Origin: an uncultured Arenicella sp.
GTDB taxonomy: Bacteria > Pseudomonadota > Gammaproteobacteria > Arenicellales > Arenicellaceae
DNA: 40,031 nt
Assembly (NCBI GenBank): GCA_938045295.1
Contig: CALINO010000062.1
Span: 1-40,031, forward strand
Reading direction: 5' to 3'
The notes below the pieces were generated by a model, which did not search any database, was not told where the DNA came from, and worked only from the letters and a program-made list of their open reading frames with translations. The position numbers and the translations under genes were made by a program. How positions within the stretch are numbered: the stretch's first letter is position 1; each line of letters starts with the position of its first letter. Positions 1-7,813 of this stretch are shown piece by piece.

Positions 1-64
1 TGACTATTTAGCAGAAGAAGGGTGGTAGATAAATAGCACTAAGGAAGGTTATCAGAAGCCAATA

Positions 65-109
65 AAAAAGAAGGGCAGAGCTATAGTAAGTAGCTCTGCC
101 CTTCTTTTT
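65..109. terminator. Bidirectional intrinsic terminator
   Basis: A perfect 19-bp inverted repeat (65-83 with 91-109) around a 7-nt loop. The outer ends are A-rich on the left and T-rich on the right, so the hairpin carries a U-run on either strand. It lies just past the minus-strand gene ending at 135 and after whatever plus-strand gene ends before about position 30, as expected for a shared terminator between converging genes. Confidence 0.9.
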
Positions 110-134
110 ATATGTTTTTTTGCGTTTTGTTATA

Positions 135-458
135 TTACAAAATAGTCAAAAAAGTGAGGCTCGGGTTTGATCCGTTACACTCTGAATCAGAAAAGCCTAA
201 ACGAACTTCACTTTCAGAAACTTTCGCAGTTAAGGCTGAAGCGAAAAAGCTTTTACCATCTGCTGTTCTACCATTAAACGTCACTTGGCGACTTTGACAT
301 GCTGATGGACCAAAAGGATCTCCAGACATATTAATAAAACAAATTCCCGAGCTATTACAGCCTGTACCTGTAATAGTTTCACCTGAAACACTCCCCGCAT
401 TAGCTGTTCCGATGAAGGATAGACACAACAATAAACCACTTAATACTTTTTTTAACAT
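135..458 (-). CDS. Small secreted cysteine-containing protein, unknown function
   Basis: A 107-residue protein from the ATG at 458. A longer reading from 530 is possible, but the 458 start has an AGAGG Shine-Dalgarno about 9 nt upstream and opens directly with a classic signal peptide: MLKK, a hydrophobic stretch, then a TANA-G type signal peptidase I site near residues 20-21. The mature part is about 87 residues, has four cysteines that could form two disulfides, and is rich in Ser, Gly and Asn. No domain is recognised. It stands alone between the terminator at 65-109 and a 316-bp spacer before the gene cluster at 775, so its context gives no function. A periplasmic or extracellular location is inferred from the leader. 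Confidence 0.75.
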   Translation of the reverse strand: MLKKVLSGLLLCLSFIGTANAGSVSGETITGTGCNSSGICFINMSGDPFGPSACQSRQVTFNGRTADGKSFFASALTAKVSESEVRLGFSDSECNGSNPSLTFLTIL

Positions 459-740
459 AACTACAGCCTCTTTAATGAGTTTAATATGGATATTCGAACT
501 TGATTTTAACAATTTGCGCAATGGTTGCAAGTGTTTTTAGTGTATTTGGTGACCTGTTTAACTTGAATAAAATAATCTAAAGAGGCTACTCTGAATATGA
601 TTTCAAAATAAAATACAGAACTTATCTAACCACAGATCAAGCCCACCATCAACCTTACATAACCTCCATTAACAACCTGTAATCAGCTAATTTTCATTGT
701 GAAAAGCGCTTTAGTTGACCGAAAAATCACCTTATTTACA

Positions 741-778
741 TTGAATACCATCTACTTAATTTATGGAGTAGTATTCAA
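741..778. other. Imperfect hairpin over the 3' end of the 775-1422 gene
   Basis: Arms 741-748 and 771-778 are perfect 8-bp complements. Inside them 753-756 pairs with 767-770, leaving a small one-sided bulge. The stop codon of the minus-strand gene (775-777) lies in the stem. There is no clear U-run after it, so it may be a weak terminator or a 3'-end stability element. The rest of 531-740 shows only AT-rich sequence. Confidence 0.35.
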
Positions 779-1422
779 TAGCTGTATACAGGAGCTGTTC
801 TTAATCGGTAAACCTGAAGTGTTTTTCCTTCATAGACAAGTTTAGCGAAAGAGTCTACTACTTCCAACATTGCTCTACGAGTTTGCGACAAGCAATCATA
901 TTTGAAGTTAACATTATACACGTCCACATTAATAATCAGGTATCGAATAGGAGCAATTTTTTTAGCACTTGCTCGAGTCTCTTCATAACTCAAAAACTCT
1001 TTAAAATGCTTCAAGTTATTTGGCACGTCAATATAACAAGCGATATTAGAACTCAATAAAGAGCCCCACTCATAGGACTTGTATCTTCCGTGATGTCGAT
1101 TAACGTTCCTTACATAAACTGGTAAAGAAGAAGCCATGTAGTAACTAGTAGCAATATCAGCAAATACGGCAGTGTTAGGTTCAATAATACCTTCTAATTT
1201 TCTAAAATCTTCAAGGTGCTTTAATCCGCCACTTTCATAAACATGCCCCTGTCCAAAGAAAACATTCCAATGCCTTTGAGCAGAATTGACCGTTTTTTTT
1301 AACTCAATTAAATTTTTGTCAAAGTGAAATTTCGAATCTAAAAAAACCAAAAAAAATACACAAATCAAACCAATTACACACACAAAAATTTTGATTAAAT
1401 AGTTATCATAAGCAGTCGTCAT
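775..1422 (-). CDS. Single-TM protein resembling the C-terminal domain of a GT-C glycosyltransferase
   Basis: A 215-residue protein. A short cytoplasmic start is followed by one strongly hydrophobic segment at about residues 9-28 and then a soluble, probably periplasmic, domain. That domain has a stretch resembling the 'asp...thr-ser-tyr-tyr' region seen after the last membrane helix of many GT-C transferases (here FADIATSYYMAS, near residue 90) and ends in a YEGKTLQVYRLR strand typical of such tails. Its ATG overlaps the TGA of the upstream membrane gene by 4 nt (ATGA), so the two are translationally coupled. The simplest reading is that the two form one enzyme split into two chains. A split caused by a frameshift is the alternative. 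Base composition is AT-rich compared with the core genes nearby. The functional assignment is inference. Confidence 0.6.
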   Translation of the reverse strand: MTTAYDNYLIKIFVCVIGLICVFFLVFLDSKFHFDKNLIELKKTVNSAQRHWNVFFGQGHVYESGGLKHLEDFRKLEGIIEPNTAVFADIATSYYMASSLPVYVRNVNRHHGRYKSYEWGSLLSSNIACYIDVPNNLKHFKEFLSYEETRASAKKIAPIRYLIINVDVYNVNFKYDCLSQTRRAMLEVVDSFAKLVYEGKTLQVYRLRTAPVYSY

Positions 1423-3050
1423 ACCGATCTCACTTCAATTAACATAATCAACCGCCTAACTAAGCAGACTATAAATGCAGCAATAGCAAGCTGGTGGAAA
1501 CTCAATATAGCGAAGCGCCAAACAGAATGATATTGCAGCACATCAGTAAGCCATTGATAAAAGTATGGTGACGTGCACAAAAACCATGTAAAAACTATGT
1601 TTGCAGAAACAAAGATCCACTCAGGTGAGCGTTTAGATACAGCAAGGTAAAAACTTACAATACCGGCAACGACACCACTCCATAAAAGCCCCTCTCTCAA
1701 TTGCAAATGCCAACCAGGCAAAACCAACTGCATTCCAAACCAACCTATTGACATTACCGGATGCTCGTGAGAACCGCTCCTAGGCAATTCCAACTCCGGT
1801 CTAAATAGTGATGCAAAGTGTTGGTAATCTATGGATATAAAAAGCACAACCATCACTACAATTATAATACTTTGAGATATTTTTCTATGATTGTTTACCA
1901 GAAAATCAGCTGCCAATAATGCAAAAAATATGAACAGAGGAAAGCTGAGTACAAGCCAATAATCATACTCACCTATTTTCAACTGCTTGTTTATAAGAAC
2001 AATGATTGACGTCACAATCAGGCCGACAAGAAGCAATCGATATAGCATTATAAAAAAAGCATGATTTACATAAGTGGCATTAGATGCTTCAAGATCAAAA
2101 CACCTACGAACAGACCCACCTATAAAATAAACACAAAAAACACAAACGAACAAAAGCAGTTCAAATTGATGAAGAAATATGATCAATAACAATAAAAAGC
2201 CCAGCACAACTACTACCCCTAAATACTGAAATGATGCACGACAATAACTAATAAAGGTATTTTCTTTCGAATTTACTACATCTAAAAAATGTAATATTAC
2301 GTATAAAGAGAAAAACCAAATAATATATGAAATGTGAGACGGCCAAGCTGACACTCTCATATAACTATTACCCAGACCAGGCAGGAGCGCAAACATAACA
2401 GCTCCGAGTAAAGCAATTTTCTTATCTTTAAATAATCCAAGCCCAAAAAGGTAATATGCCATTAGTTTTAAAGCCCCTCCCCATGCTGTGAAGGCATTCC
2501 AAAGAGCTGGCAAGAGCTGATCTGAGATTTCGCTAATAAGAGCCAAGTTTCCATGCCAAAGCGGTGGGTAGTAACGGTCTGAAATTCCGGTTAAATGACC
2601 TTGCTCTAATGTAAGGGAACCAGCTAAGCCTATTTTGTTAGCCAATGACATGTGCCACCACGCATCCGACACTTGATCAATCATGCCTCCGTTGTAAAAC
2701 AAAACAACAAACATGACAAAATACAAAGGTAGAGCAAGCAAATTAAATTGAGGCCTCCAATTCAAAAGGTTTTTTTTCCAAGCCGTATACAACAACAAAA
2801 AGCCACTAATTAAAAACAGCACATTGCGTGCATAAGAAAATGGCAGTGCAAGCTGATCCAGAACAACCAATACAACACCATTCAACCCTAACGATAACGC
2901 GAAACTCATAATTACTTGAGCTTCAAATGGACGCATTAAGCACTCATACTGAGACGAGCGCTCGCTAAACAGTCGATTCAATAACAAACCATTAAAGAAC
3001 AGTGTGTAGGCGATCCATAAATGGGCTTCTGAGTGAAAGAATATTGGCAT
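1419..3050 (-). CDS. Polytopic membrane protein, putative GT-C-type glycosyltransferase
   Basis: A 543-residue protein with many hydrophobic segments (I count roughly 11-13) and short polar loops. After the fourth helix lies a loop with Asp and aromatic residues, DQVSDAWWHM, followed by ANKIGLAGSL. This resembles the first periplasmic loop of GT-C transferases, which use lipid-phosphate sugar donors and carry an essential acidic residue there. The usual C-terminal soluble domain is missing from this chain and seems to be encoded by the overlapping downstream gene. Its ATG shares one base with the TAA of the epimerase gene (TAATG), so all three genes are coupled. GC content is low (about 37% in a 60-bp sample near 2101). 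The acceptor and sugar are unknown, and an O-antigen polymerase-like role cannot be excluded. Confidence 0.6.
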   Translation of the reverse strand: MPIFFHSEAHLWIAYTLFFNGLLLNRLFSERSSQYECLMRPFEAQVIMSFALSLGLNGVVLVVLDQLALPFSYARNVLFLISGFLLLYTAWKKNLLNWRPQFNLLALPLYFVMFVVLFYNGGMIDQVSDAWWHMSLANKIGLAGSLTLEQGHLTGISDRYYPPLWHGNLALISEISDQLLPALWNAFTAWGGALKLMAYYLFGLGLFKDKKIALLGAVMFALLPGLGNSYMRVSAWPSHISYIIWFFSLYVILHFLDVVNSKENTFISYCRASFQYLGVVVVLGFLLLLIIFLHQFELLLFVCVFCVYFIGGSVRRCFDLEASNATYVNHAFFIMLYRLLLVGLIVTSIIVLINKQLKIGEYDYWLVLSFPLFIFFALLAADFLVNNHRKISQSIIIVVMVVLFISIDYQHFASLFRPELELPRSGSHEHPVMSIGWFGMQLVLPGWHLQLREGLLWSGVVAGIVSFYLAVSKRSPEWIFVSANIVFTWFLCTSPYFYQWLTDVLQYHSVWRFAILSFHQLAIAAFIVCLVRRLIMLIEVRSV

Positions 3051-4018
3051 TATCCGTAATACTCGTTATACCACCCAGCAAATTTCGCAACACCTTCGTC
3101 AACCGAAATTGACGGTGAATAACCGTACTTAGTTTGCAGCTGCGTGGTGTCGGCCATGGTTCTTGGCACATCGCCATCTTGCATTGGTTTCATATCAATG
3201 ATGGCTTCAACACCTAAATGGCGGCTTAACGCGTCAATGAAGTCCATAAGTTGCACTTTTTCACCGCGACCAATATTCAGCACACTGTACTGCCCTTGTT
3301 GAGCATCACTTTCAACCACTAATTTAACGCCTTCGGTAATATCATCAATGTAAGTAAAATCACGAATCATATTGCCGTTGTTATAAACGGGTATCGGCTC
3401 GCCTTTAAGCATTCTTGAGGCAAAACGAAATGGCGCCATATCAGGTCTACCCCATGGCCCATACACTGTGAAGAAACGCAAACCTGTGCATTGCATGCCA
3501 TACAAATCCACGTAACTGTGCGCCATCAATTCATTGGCTTTTTTGGTGGCAGCGTACAACGACACAGGGTTATCGACTCGATCATTTTCTTGGAACGGAA
3601 AGTTTTTGTTAGCTCCATACACTGAGCTCGATGAGGCATACACCAAGTGTGGCACTTTACTGTGTCGGCAACCTTCAAGAATATTTCCAAAACCAACCAG
3701 ATTGGAATCGATATACGATTCTGGGTTCTCTAACGAATAGCGCACGCCAGCTTGCGCCGCCAAATTCACCACCACATCAAAACGGTTATCACTGAACAAC
3801 GCTGCCATCGCCGGCCTATTCACAATGTCAATTTCCACAATAGAAAACTGGTCGGCTTGCGGGTGTTCTTGTACTTGCGCTATTCGTGCTCTTTTTAACG
3901 AGATGTCATAATAATCGTTGAAATTATCAATACCAACAACGCTGTGCCCTTGACTCAAAAGCTTCAGCGCGAGGTCGGCGCCAATAAAACCGGCTGCGCC
4001 GGTAATTAAAATATGCAT
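3050..4018 (-). CDS. NAD-dependent nucleotide-sugar epimerase, probably UDP-glucuronate 4-epimerase type
   Basis: A 322-residue extended SDR protein. I place the start at the ATG at 4018, because MHILITGAAGFIGADLA opens directly with the Rossmann GxxGxxG motif; the upstream extension to 4195 has no family character. Key features are the D-N-F-N-D-Y-Y-D segment after beta-2, the SSSSVYG serine motif, the catalytic YAATK (YxxxK), and the RFFTVYGPWGRPDMA stretch typical of the UDP-GlcA to UDP-GalA 4-epimerase branch. UDP-galactose or UDP-GlcNAc epimerase is the alternative. The product would be a cytosolic sugar nucleotide feeding surface polysaccharide. It is first in a three-gene coupled unit with the GT-C-like pair, and is divergent from the deaminase gene at 4182. 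Confidence 0.85.
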   Translation of the reverse strand: MHILITGAAGFIGADLALKLLSQGHSVVGIDNFNDYYDISLKRARIAQVQEHPQADQFSIVEIDIVNRPAMAALFSDNRFDVVVNLAAQAGVRYSLENPESYIDSNLVGFGNILEGCRHSKVPHLVYASSSSVYGANKNFPFQENDRVDNPVSLYAATKKANELMAHSYVDLYGMQCTGLRFFTVYGPWGRPDMAPFRFASRMLKGEPIPVYNNGNMIRDFTYIDDITEGVKLVVESDAQQGQYSVLNIGRGEKVQLMDFIDALSRHLGVEAIIDMKPMQDGDVPRTMADTTQLQTKYGYSPSISVDEGVAKFAGWYNEYYG

Positions 4019-4181
4019 TTGTTTTTCAAATAATCGCCTACAGTTAGGCTGGGTTAGTAAATATATACGCTCAAATGCGTAGTATATATTACAATCCCAA
4101 CGTGCAGAATGTATTGCCGTGTTTTTGGCACAGCCAATCACGTGGCAAACTTCGTGTACCAACAACATTAAGACGCATTTT

Positions 4182-5510
4182 ATGGATTCAGACATTCACA
4201 TTTTATCAGCTCGTTGGGTAATACCTGTTGTGCCTCGCAACACGGTGCTAGAACAGCACAGCATCGTTATTGAAAACGGCAATATAAAAGACATATTACC
4301 CACGCAAGAGGCCAGCACACGGTACCCTAATGCCAATGTCACGGACCTTGCTGATCAAGCGCTGATTCCCGGCTTAGTTAACGCCCACACACACGCGGCC
4401 ATGAGTTTATTTCGTGGCTTGGCTGATGATGTGCCACTGATGACGTGGCTGAACGATCATATTTGGCCAGCCGAAGGTAAATGGGTGAATACAGAATTTA
4501 TGCGCGACGGCACCGAGCTCGCTATTGCGGAAATGTTATTAAGTGGCACCACTTGCTTTAATGACATGTACTTCTTCCCCAATGTGGTTGCCCGCACGGC
4601 ACAAGACATGGGCATTCGCGCATTTGTCAGCATGATCGTGATTGACTTTCCCAGCGTGTGGGCTGGTAGCGCAGACGAATACTTCACGAAAGGCCTGGAT
4701 ACCCACGACGAGGTGCGTTCATTATCCAGAGTCAATACAGCCATGGGGCCACACGCGCCTTATACTGTGTCAGATGGCCCTCTGGAACGAGTACGCACGT
4801 TAGCCGATGAACTGAACGTGCAAATTCACATGCACGTGCACGAAACTCACCAAGAAGTGGCTGACTCACTAGCGCAAACTCAACAGCGCCCGCTTGAACG
4901 CTTAAATCAACTGGGTTTACTCAACCCTCGCATGATGGCCGTGCACATGACGCAACTCACAGATGAGGAAATTCAACTTTGTGCCCAACAAGGCGTCAAC
5001 ATCGTGCATTGCCCAGAATCTAATCTAAAACTAGCGAGTGGGCACTGCCCCGTTTCTGCCTTGCTGGATGCCGGAACCAATGTCTGTTTAGGCACCGACA
5101 GTGCAGCCAGCAACAATGATTTAGACATGTTGGGCGAAATGCAAACCGCCAGCCTAATAGCAAAAACCACAGCGAATGACGCCACCGCATTACCGGCGTG
5201 GCAAGCGCTTGAAATGGCAACCATTAATGGCGCAAAGGCCCTCAATGTGCAGCATGAAATCGGCTCTTTAGAAATAGGAAAATCGGCCGATATTACCGCC
5301 ATTAATCTGAACCATATTTCCACTCAGCCAGTGTATGACGCCTTAGCCCAAGTTGTGTACAGTGCCTCCAGGCAGCAAGTGAGTGACGTTTGGGTTCAAG
5401 GCAAACAACGGGTAAAGAATGGCGAACTTACCGGTGCCGACACCCAGAAAATCTTAAACAATGCCGCTCAGTGGGGCGAACGCATTAGCGCCGCTAACCA
5501 AGAATCGTAA
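4182..5510 (+). CDS. mtaD: 5-methylthioadenosine / S-adenosylhomocysteine deaminase (TRZ/ATZ family)
   Basis: A 442-residue amidohydrolase that deaminates MTA or SAH to the inosine derivatives, part of SAM-product recycling in the cytosol. The start at 4182 (MDSDIHIL) is chosen because an upstream in-frame ATG at 4119 adds a non-conserved tail. The metal-binding NAHTH motif is at about residues 67-71, a second His cluster (HMHVHETH) lies near 210, and the GTDSAASNNDLDM motif carrying the catalytic Asp is near 300. The family also holds chlorohydrolases and guanine deaminases, but the length, the motifs and the position directly before ubiG match the MTA/SAH deaminase group known from Pseudomonas. 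It leads a plus-strand unit with ubiG, the phosphatase and the SDR. Confidence 0.85.
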   Translation: MDSDIHILSARWVIPVVPRNTVLEQHSIVIENGNIKDILPTQEASTRYPNANVTDLADQALIPGLVNAHTHAAMSLFRGLADDVPLMTWLNDHIWPAEGKWVNTEFMRDGTELAIAEMLLSGTTCFNDMYFFPNVVARTAQDMGIRAFVSMIVIDFPSVWAGSADEYFTKGLDTHDEVRSLSRVNTAMGPHAPYTVSDGPLERVRTLADELNVQIHMHVHETHQEVADSLAQTQQRPLERLNQLGLLNPRMMAVHMTQLTDEEIQLCAQQGVNIVHCPESNLKLASGHCPVSALLDAGTNVCLGTDSAASNNDLDMLGEMQTASLIAKTTANDATALPAWQALEMATINGAKALNVQHEIGSLEIGKSADITAINLNHISTQPVYDALAQVVYSASRQQVSDVWVQGKQRVKNGELTGADTQKILNNAAQWGERISAANQES

Positions 5511-5570
5511 TGCCAAACAACAGTAATCAAACAATAGCGGCCAACCAACCAATTCAAATAAACCAGCATC

Positions 5571-6284
5571 ATGAGTAACGCAACAATGACGAATGTAGAC
5601 CCAAGTGAAATCAAAAAGTTTGAAGACCTTGCGTCTCGATGGTGGGACCCTGAGAGCGAGTTTGCCCCATTACACGCCATCAACCCGCTGCGCACCGAGT
5701 ACATTAACCTGCACTCACCCGTTAACGGGCTAAAGGTTCTTGATGTTGGCTGTGGCGGCGGTTTAATCAGCGAAGCCATGGCCGCGTTTGGTGCTCAGGT
5801 AACCGGCATTGATATGGGCGAAGCACCACTGAGTGTGGCGCAACTGCACTTACTCGAAAGCGAGTTAGAAGTAGAATATAAAAAAATCACCGCCGAAGAG
5901 CTGGCCGAAGAACGACCGGAACAATATGACGTGGTCACGTGTTTAGAAATGCTTGAACACGTGCCAGAGCCGGCGTCGGTGATTGAAGCCTGCTCGCGAT
6001 TAGTCAAACCGGGTGGCGACGTGTATTTTTCCACCATTAACCGCAACCCAAAGGCGTGGTTATTTGCCATTGTCGGCGCTGAATACGTGCTTAACTTACT
6101 GCCACGAGGCACTCACGAATACAGCAAACTGATCAAACCGTCAGAATTAAACGAATACGCCCAGAGCGCAGGCTTACATTTAGAACGCATGATCGGTCTG
6201 CACTACAACCCTTTTACCAAGGGTTATAAGTTGGCACCAGGGGTGGATGTGAATTACATGATGCACACTCGCAAAACCGCCTAA
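5571..6284 (+). CDS. ubiG: Ubiquinone biosynthesis O-methyltransferase UbiG
   Basis: A 237-residue SAM-dependent methyltransferase carrying out both O-methylations of the ubiquinone ring. The N-terminal [18 protein letters not shown] segment is diagnostic for UbiG. The SAM-binding motif [10 protein letters not shown] is at residues 56-64, with an acidic GID at the end of the next strand. Near the C terminus, [13 protein letters not shown] is also family-typical. Length matches the family (about 235-240). It lies 60 bp after mtaD and 28 bp before the phosphatase gene, consistent with one transcript. SAH released by this reaction is a substrate of the upstream deaminase. Confidence 0.96.
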   Translation: MSNATMTNVDPSEIKKFEDLASRWWDPESEFAPLHAINPLRTEYINLHSPVNGLKVLDVGCGGGLISEAMAAFGAQVTGIDMGEAPLSVAQLHLLESELEVEYKKITAEELAEERPEQYDVVTCLEMLEHVPEPASVIEACSRLVKPGGDVYFSTINRNPKAWLFAIVGAEYVLNLLPRGTHEYSKLIKPSELNEYAQSAGLHLERMIGLHYNPFTKGYKLAPGVDVNYMMHTRKTA

Positions 6285-6312
6285 TCATATTTAAAAACCA
6301 AACAATTAGCAC

Positions 6313-6999
6313 ATGGAATTAAAAGCCCTATTACTCGATTTAGACGGCACGCTTGTTAATACGGCTCCAGATATGGTTGGCGCGCTTAACCGTTTATTGG
6401 AAAAGCATGACAAACCCAAAACAGACTCAGAAGTGGCCAGTAAGCTAGTTTCTAATGGGGGCCGCGCGTTAGTAGTGCACGGCTTTGGGCCAGCCGAATG
6501 TGAACGCTTAGGCGATCACGGCATTGACGAACTTGTGCAAGAATTTTTAGCCATCTATAAAGAATTTGTATGCGTGGATAGCCATGTTTACGACGGCTTG
6601 CTAGAAACACTCGAGTACTGCGAATCAAGCAACATACGTTGGGGCGTTATCACTAACAAACCATTAGAACTGGCCAAAGACGTCTTATCTGGCTTAGGCT
6701 TATTTGAGCGTTGCAGTATTTTACTGGGCGGCGACAGCTTGCCCGTACGCAAACCAGACCCAGTGCCCATGCTGCACAGCTGTATGGTACTTAACCTCGC
6801 GCCCAGCCAATGCTTATACGTAGGCGACCACCTACGCGACATTCAGGCAGGCAATGCCGCGGGCATGGATACCGCCGCGGCACTCTGGGGCTACATTGGT
6901 GACACCGAAACCCCAGACACTTGGCAAGCTAAATATATGGTGAGAAAGCCCACCGGCTTACTCAATTTAGTGCAAGATTTAATTCAACACGCTAACTAA
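6313..6999 (+). CDS. mupP: HAD phosphatase, MupP / phosphoglycolate phosphatase family
   Basis: A 228-residue HAD hydrolase with a helical cap. Motif I is LLLDLDGTL (Asp9 nucleophile, Asp11 acid/base), motif II is the VITNKP region, motif III is the Lys of RKPDP, and motif IV is VGDHLRDIQAG. Sequence alone cannot separate phosphoglycolate phosphatase (Gph) from N-acetylmuramic acid 6-phosphate phosphatase (MupP, peptidoglycan recycling). Placement between ubiG and a YciK-like SDR is the order known for mupP in Pseudomonas, so I favour MupP. No other muropeptide-recycling gene is present in this window to confirm it. The stop is 5 bp before the SDR start. Confidence 0.75.
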   Translation: MELKALLLDLDGTLVNTAPDMVGALNRLLEKHDKPKTDSEVASKLVSNGGRALVVHGFGPAECERLGDHGIDELVQEFLAIYKEFVCVDSHVYDGLLETLEYCESSNIRWGVITNKPLELAKDVLSGLGLFERCSILLGGDSLPVRKPDPVPMLHSCMVLNLAPSQCLYVGDHLRDIQAGNAAGMDTAAALWGYIGDTETPDTWQAKYMVRKPTGLLNLVQDLIQHAN

Positions 7000-7004
7000 C
7001 CACC

Positions 7005-7766
7005 ATGACAACATTTGACTGGCAACACTTTCAAGCGCAACCAAACTGCTTGCAAGATAAAGTGATTCTCATCACCGGCGCGGCTGATGGCATAGGCAAA
7101 GCGGTGACCATTGCATTTGCCGAGCACGGCGCCACCGTTTTGATGTTAGATAAAAAAGCGCGCCACCTTGAAAAACTGTACGACCAGATCGTGGAACGTG
7201 GGTTTACTGAGCCTGTTATTCTGCCTGTTGATTTAATGGACGTAACGCCTGAGTCGGCCACCATTTTTGCCCAAGCCATTCATGACGACATAGGCAAGCT
7301 TGATGGCTTATTACACAATGCCGCCGACTTAGGCTCACCCAGCCCTCTTGATCAATACAATATGGAATATTGGCATTCGGTTATGCAAACCAATCTGCAT
7401 GCCCCCTACTTTCTAACCCGAGCCTGCCTACCACTGTTAAAGCAAGAACACGACACCAACATCGTGTTTACATCAGCCGACGTTGGCCGACAAGCCGCAG
7501 CGTACTGGGGTGCTTATGCCATTGCTTACGCAGGCCTAGAAGCGCAAATGACCATATGGTCACAAGAGTTAGAAAACACCACCAACATTAAAGTCAACTC
7601 ACTAGACCCCGGCCCAGTACGCACCAGTTTTAGACGCCGTTCTCACCCCGGCGAATCTCAAGACAGCTTGGTAGCGCCGCAACAGATTACTCCTGCCTAT
7701 TTACAATTATTCAGTGCCAATAAGCAACGCCAAGGTGCCGCGTTAAAAATTATTGATAGTGAATGA
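7005..7766 (+). CDS. YciK-like short-chain dehydrogenase/reductase with altered catalytic residues
   Basis: A 253-residue classical SDR, last gene of the mtaD-ubiG-mupP unit. The cofactor motif TGAADGIG is intact (residues 24-31), as is the HNAA structural motif (104-107). The VGRQ...YWGAYA stretch marks it as YciK-like. The active site is unusual. The catalytic Tyr171 is present, but the Lys expected at 175 is Tyr (YAIAY instead of YxxxK), and residue 158, 13 before the Tyr where the catalytic Ser normally sits, is Ala. Ser157 is adjacent. The fold and NAD(P) binding are probably kept, while ordinary SDR chemistry is doubtful. The YciK substrate is not known to me. It converges with the GT2 gene ending at 7814; the 47-bp gap has only a weak 5-bp inverted repeat. 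Confidence 0.85.
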   Translation: MTTFDWQHFQAQPNCLQDKVILITGAADGIGKAVTIAFAEHGATVLMLDKKARHLEKLYDQIVERGFTEPVILPVDLMDVTPESATIFAQAIHDDIGKLDGLLHNAADLGSPSPLDQYNMEYWHSVMQTNLHAPYFLTRACLPLLKQEHDTNIVFTSADVGRQAAAYWGAYAIAYAGLEAQMTIWSQELENTTNIKVNSLDPGPVRTSFRRRSHPGESQDSLVAPQQITPAYLQLFSANKQRQGAALKIIDSE

Positions 7767-7813
7767 ACGTTTTAAATTAACGTAAGAACACTCAATACTG
7801 ATCGCCAAGCAAT

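Noticed and set aside
2-28. Possible last codons of a plus-strand gene ending with TAG at 26-28
   Set aside because: Only nine codons are visible, and stops occur in the other frames too. The bidirectional terminator suggests a plus-strand gene ends near here, but the frame cannot be proven.
3050-4195. Longer N-terminus for the epimerase starting at 4195
   Set aside because: The extra 59 residues precede the Rossmann motif, have no family match and overlap the divergent mtaD start region.
7767-7813. Small inverted repeat (ACGTT/AACGT) between the SDR and GT2 genes as a terminator
   Set aside because: Only a 5-bp stem with an AT-rich loop and no U-run; too weak to call.
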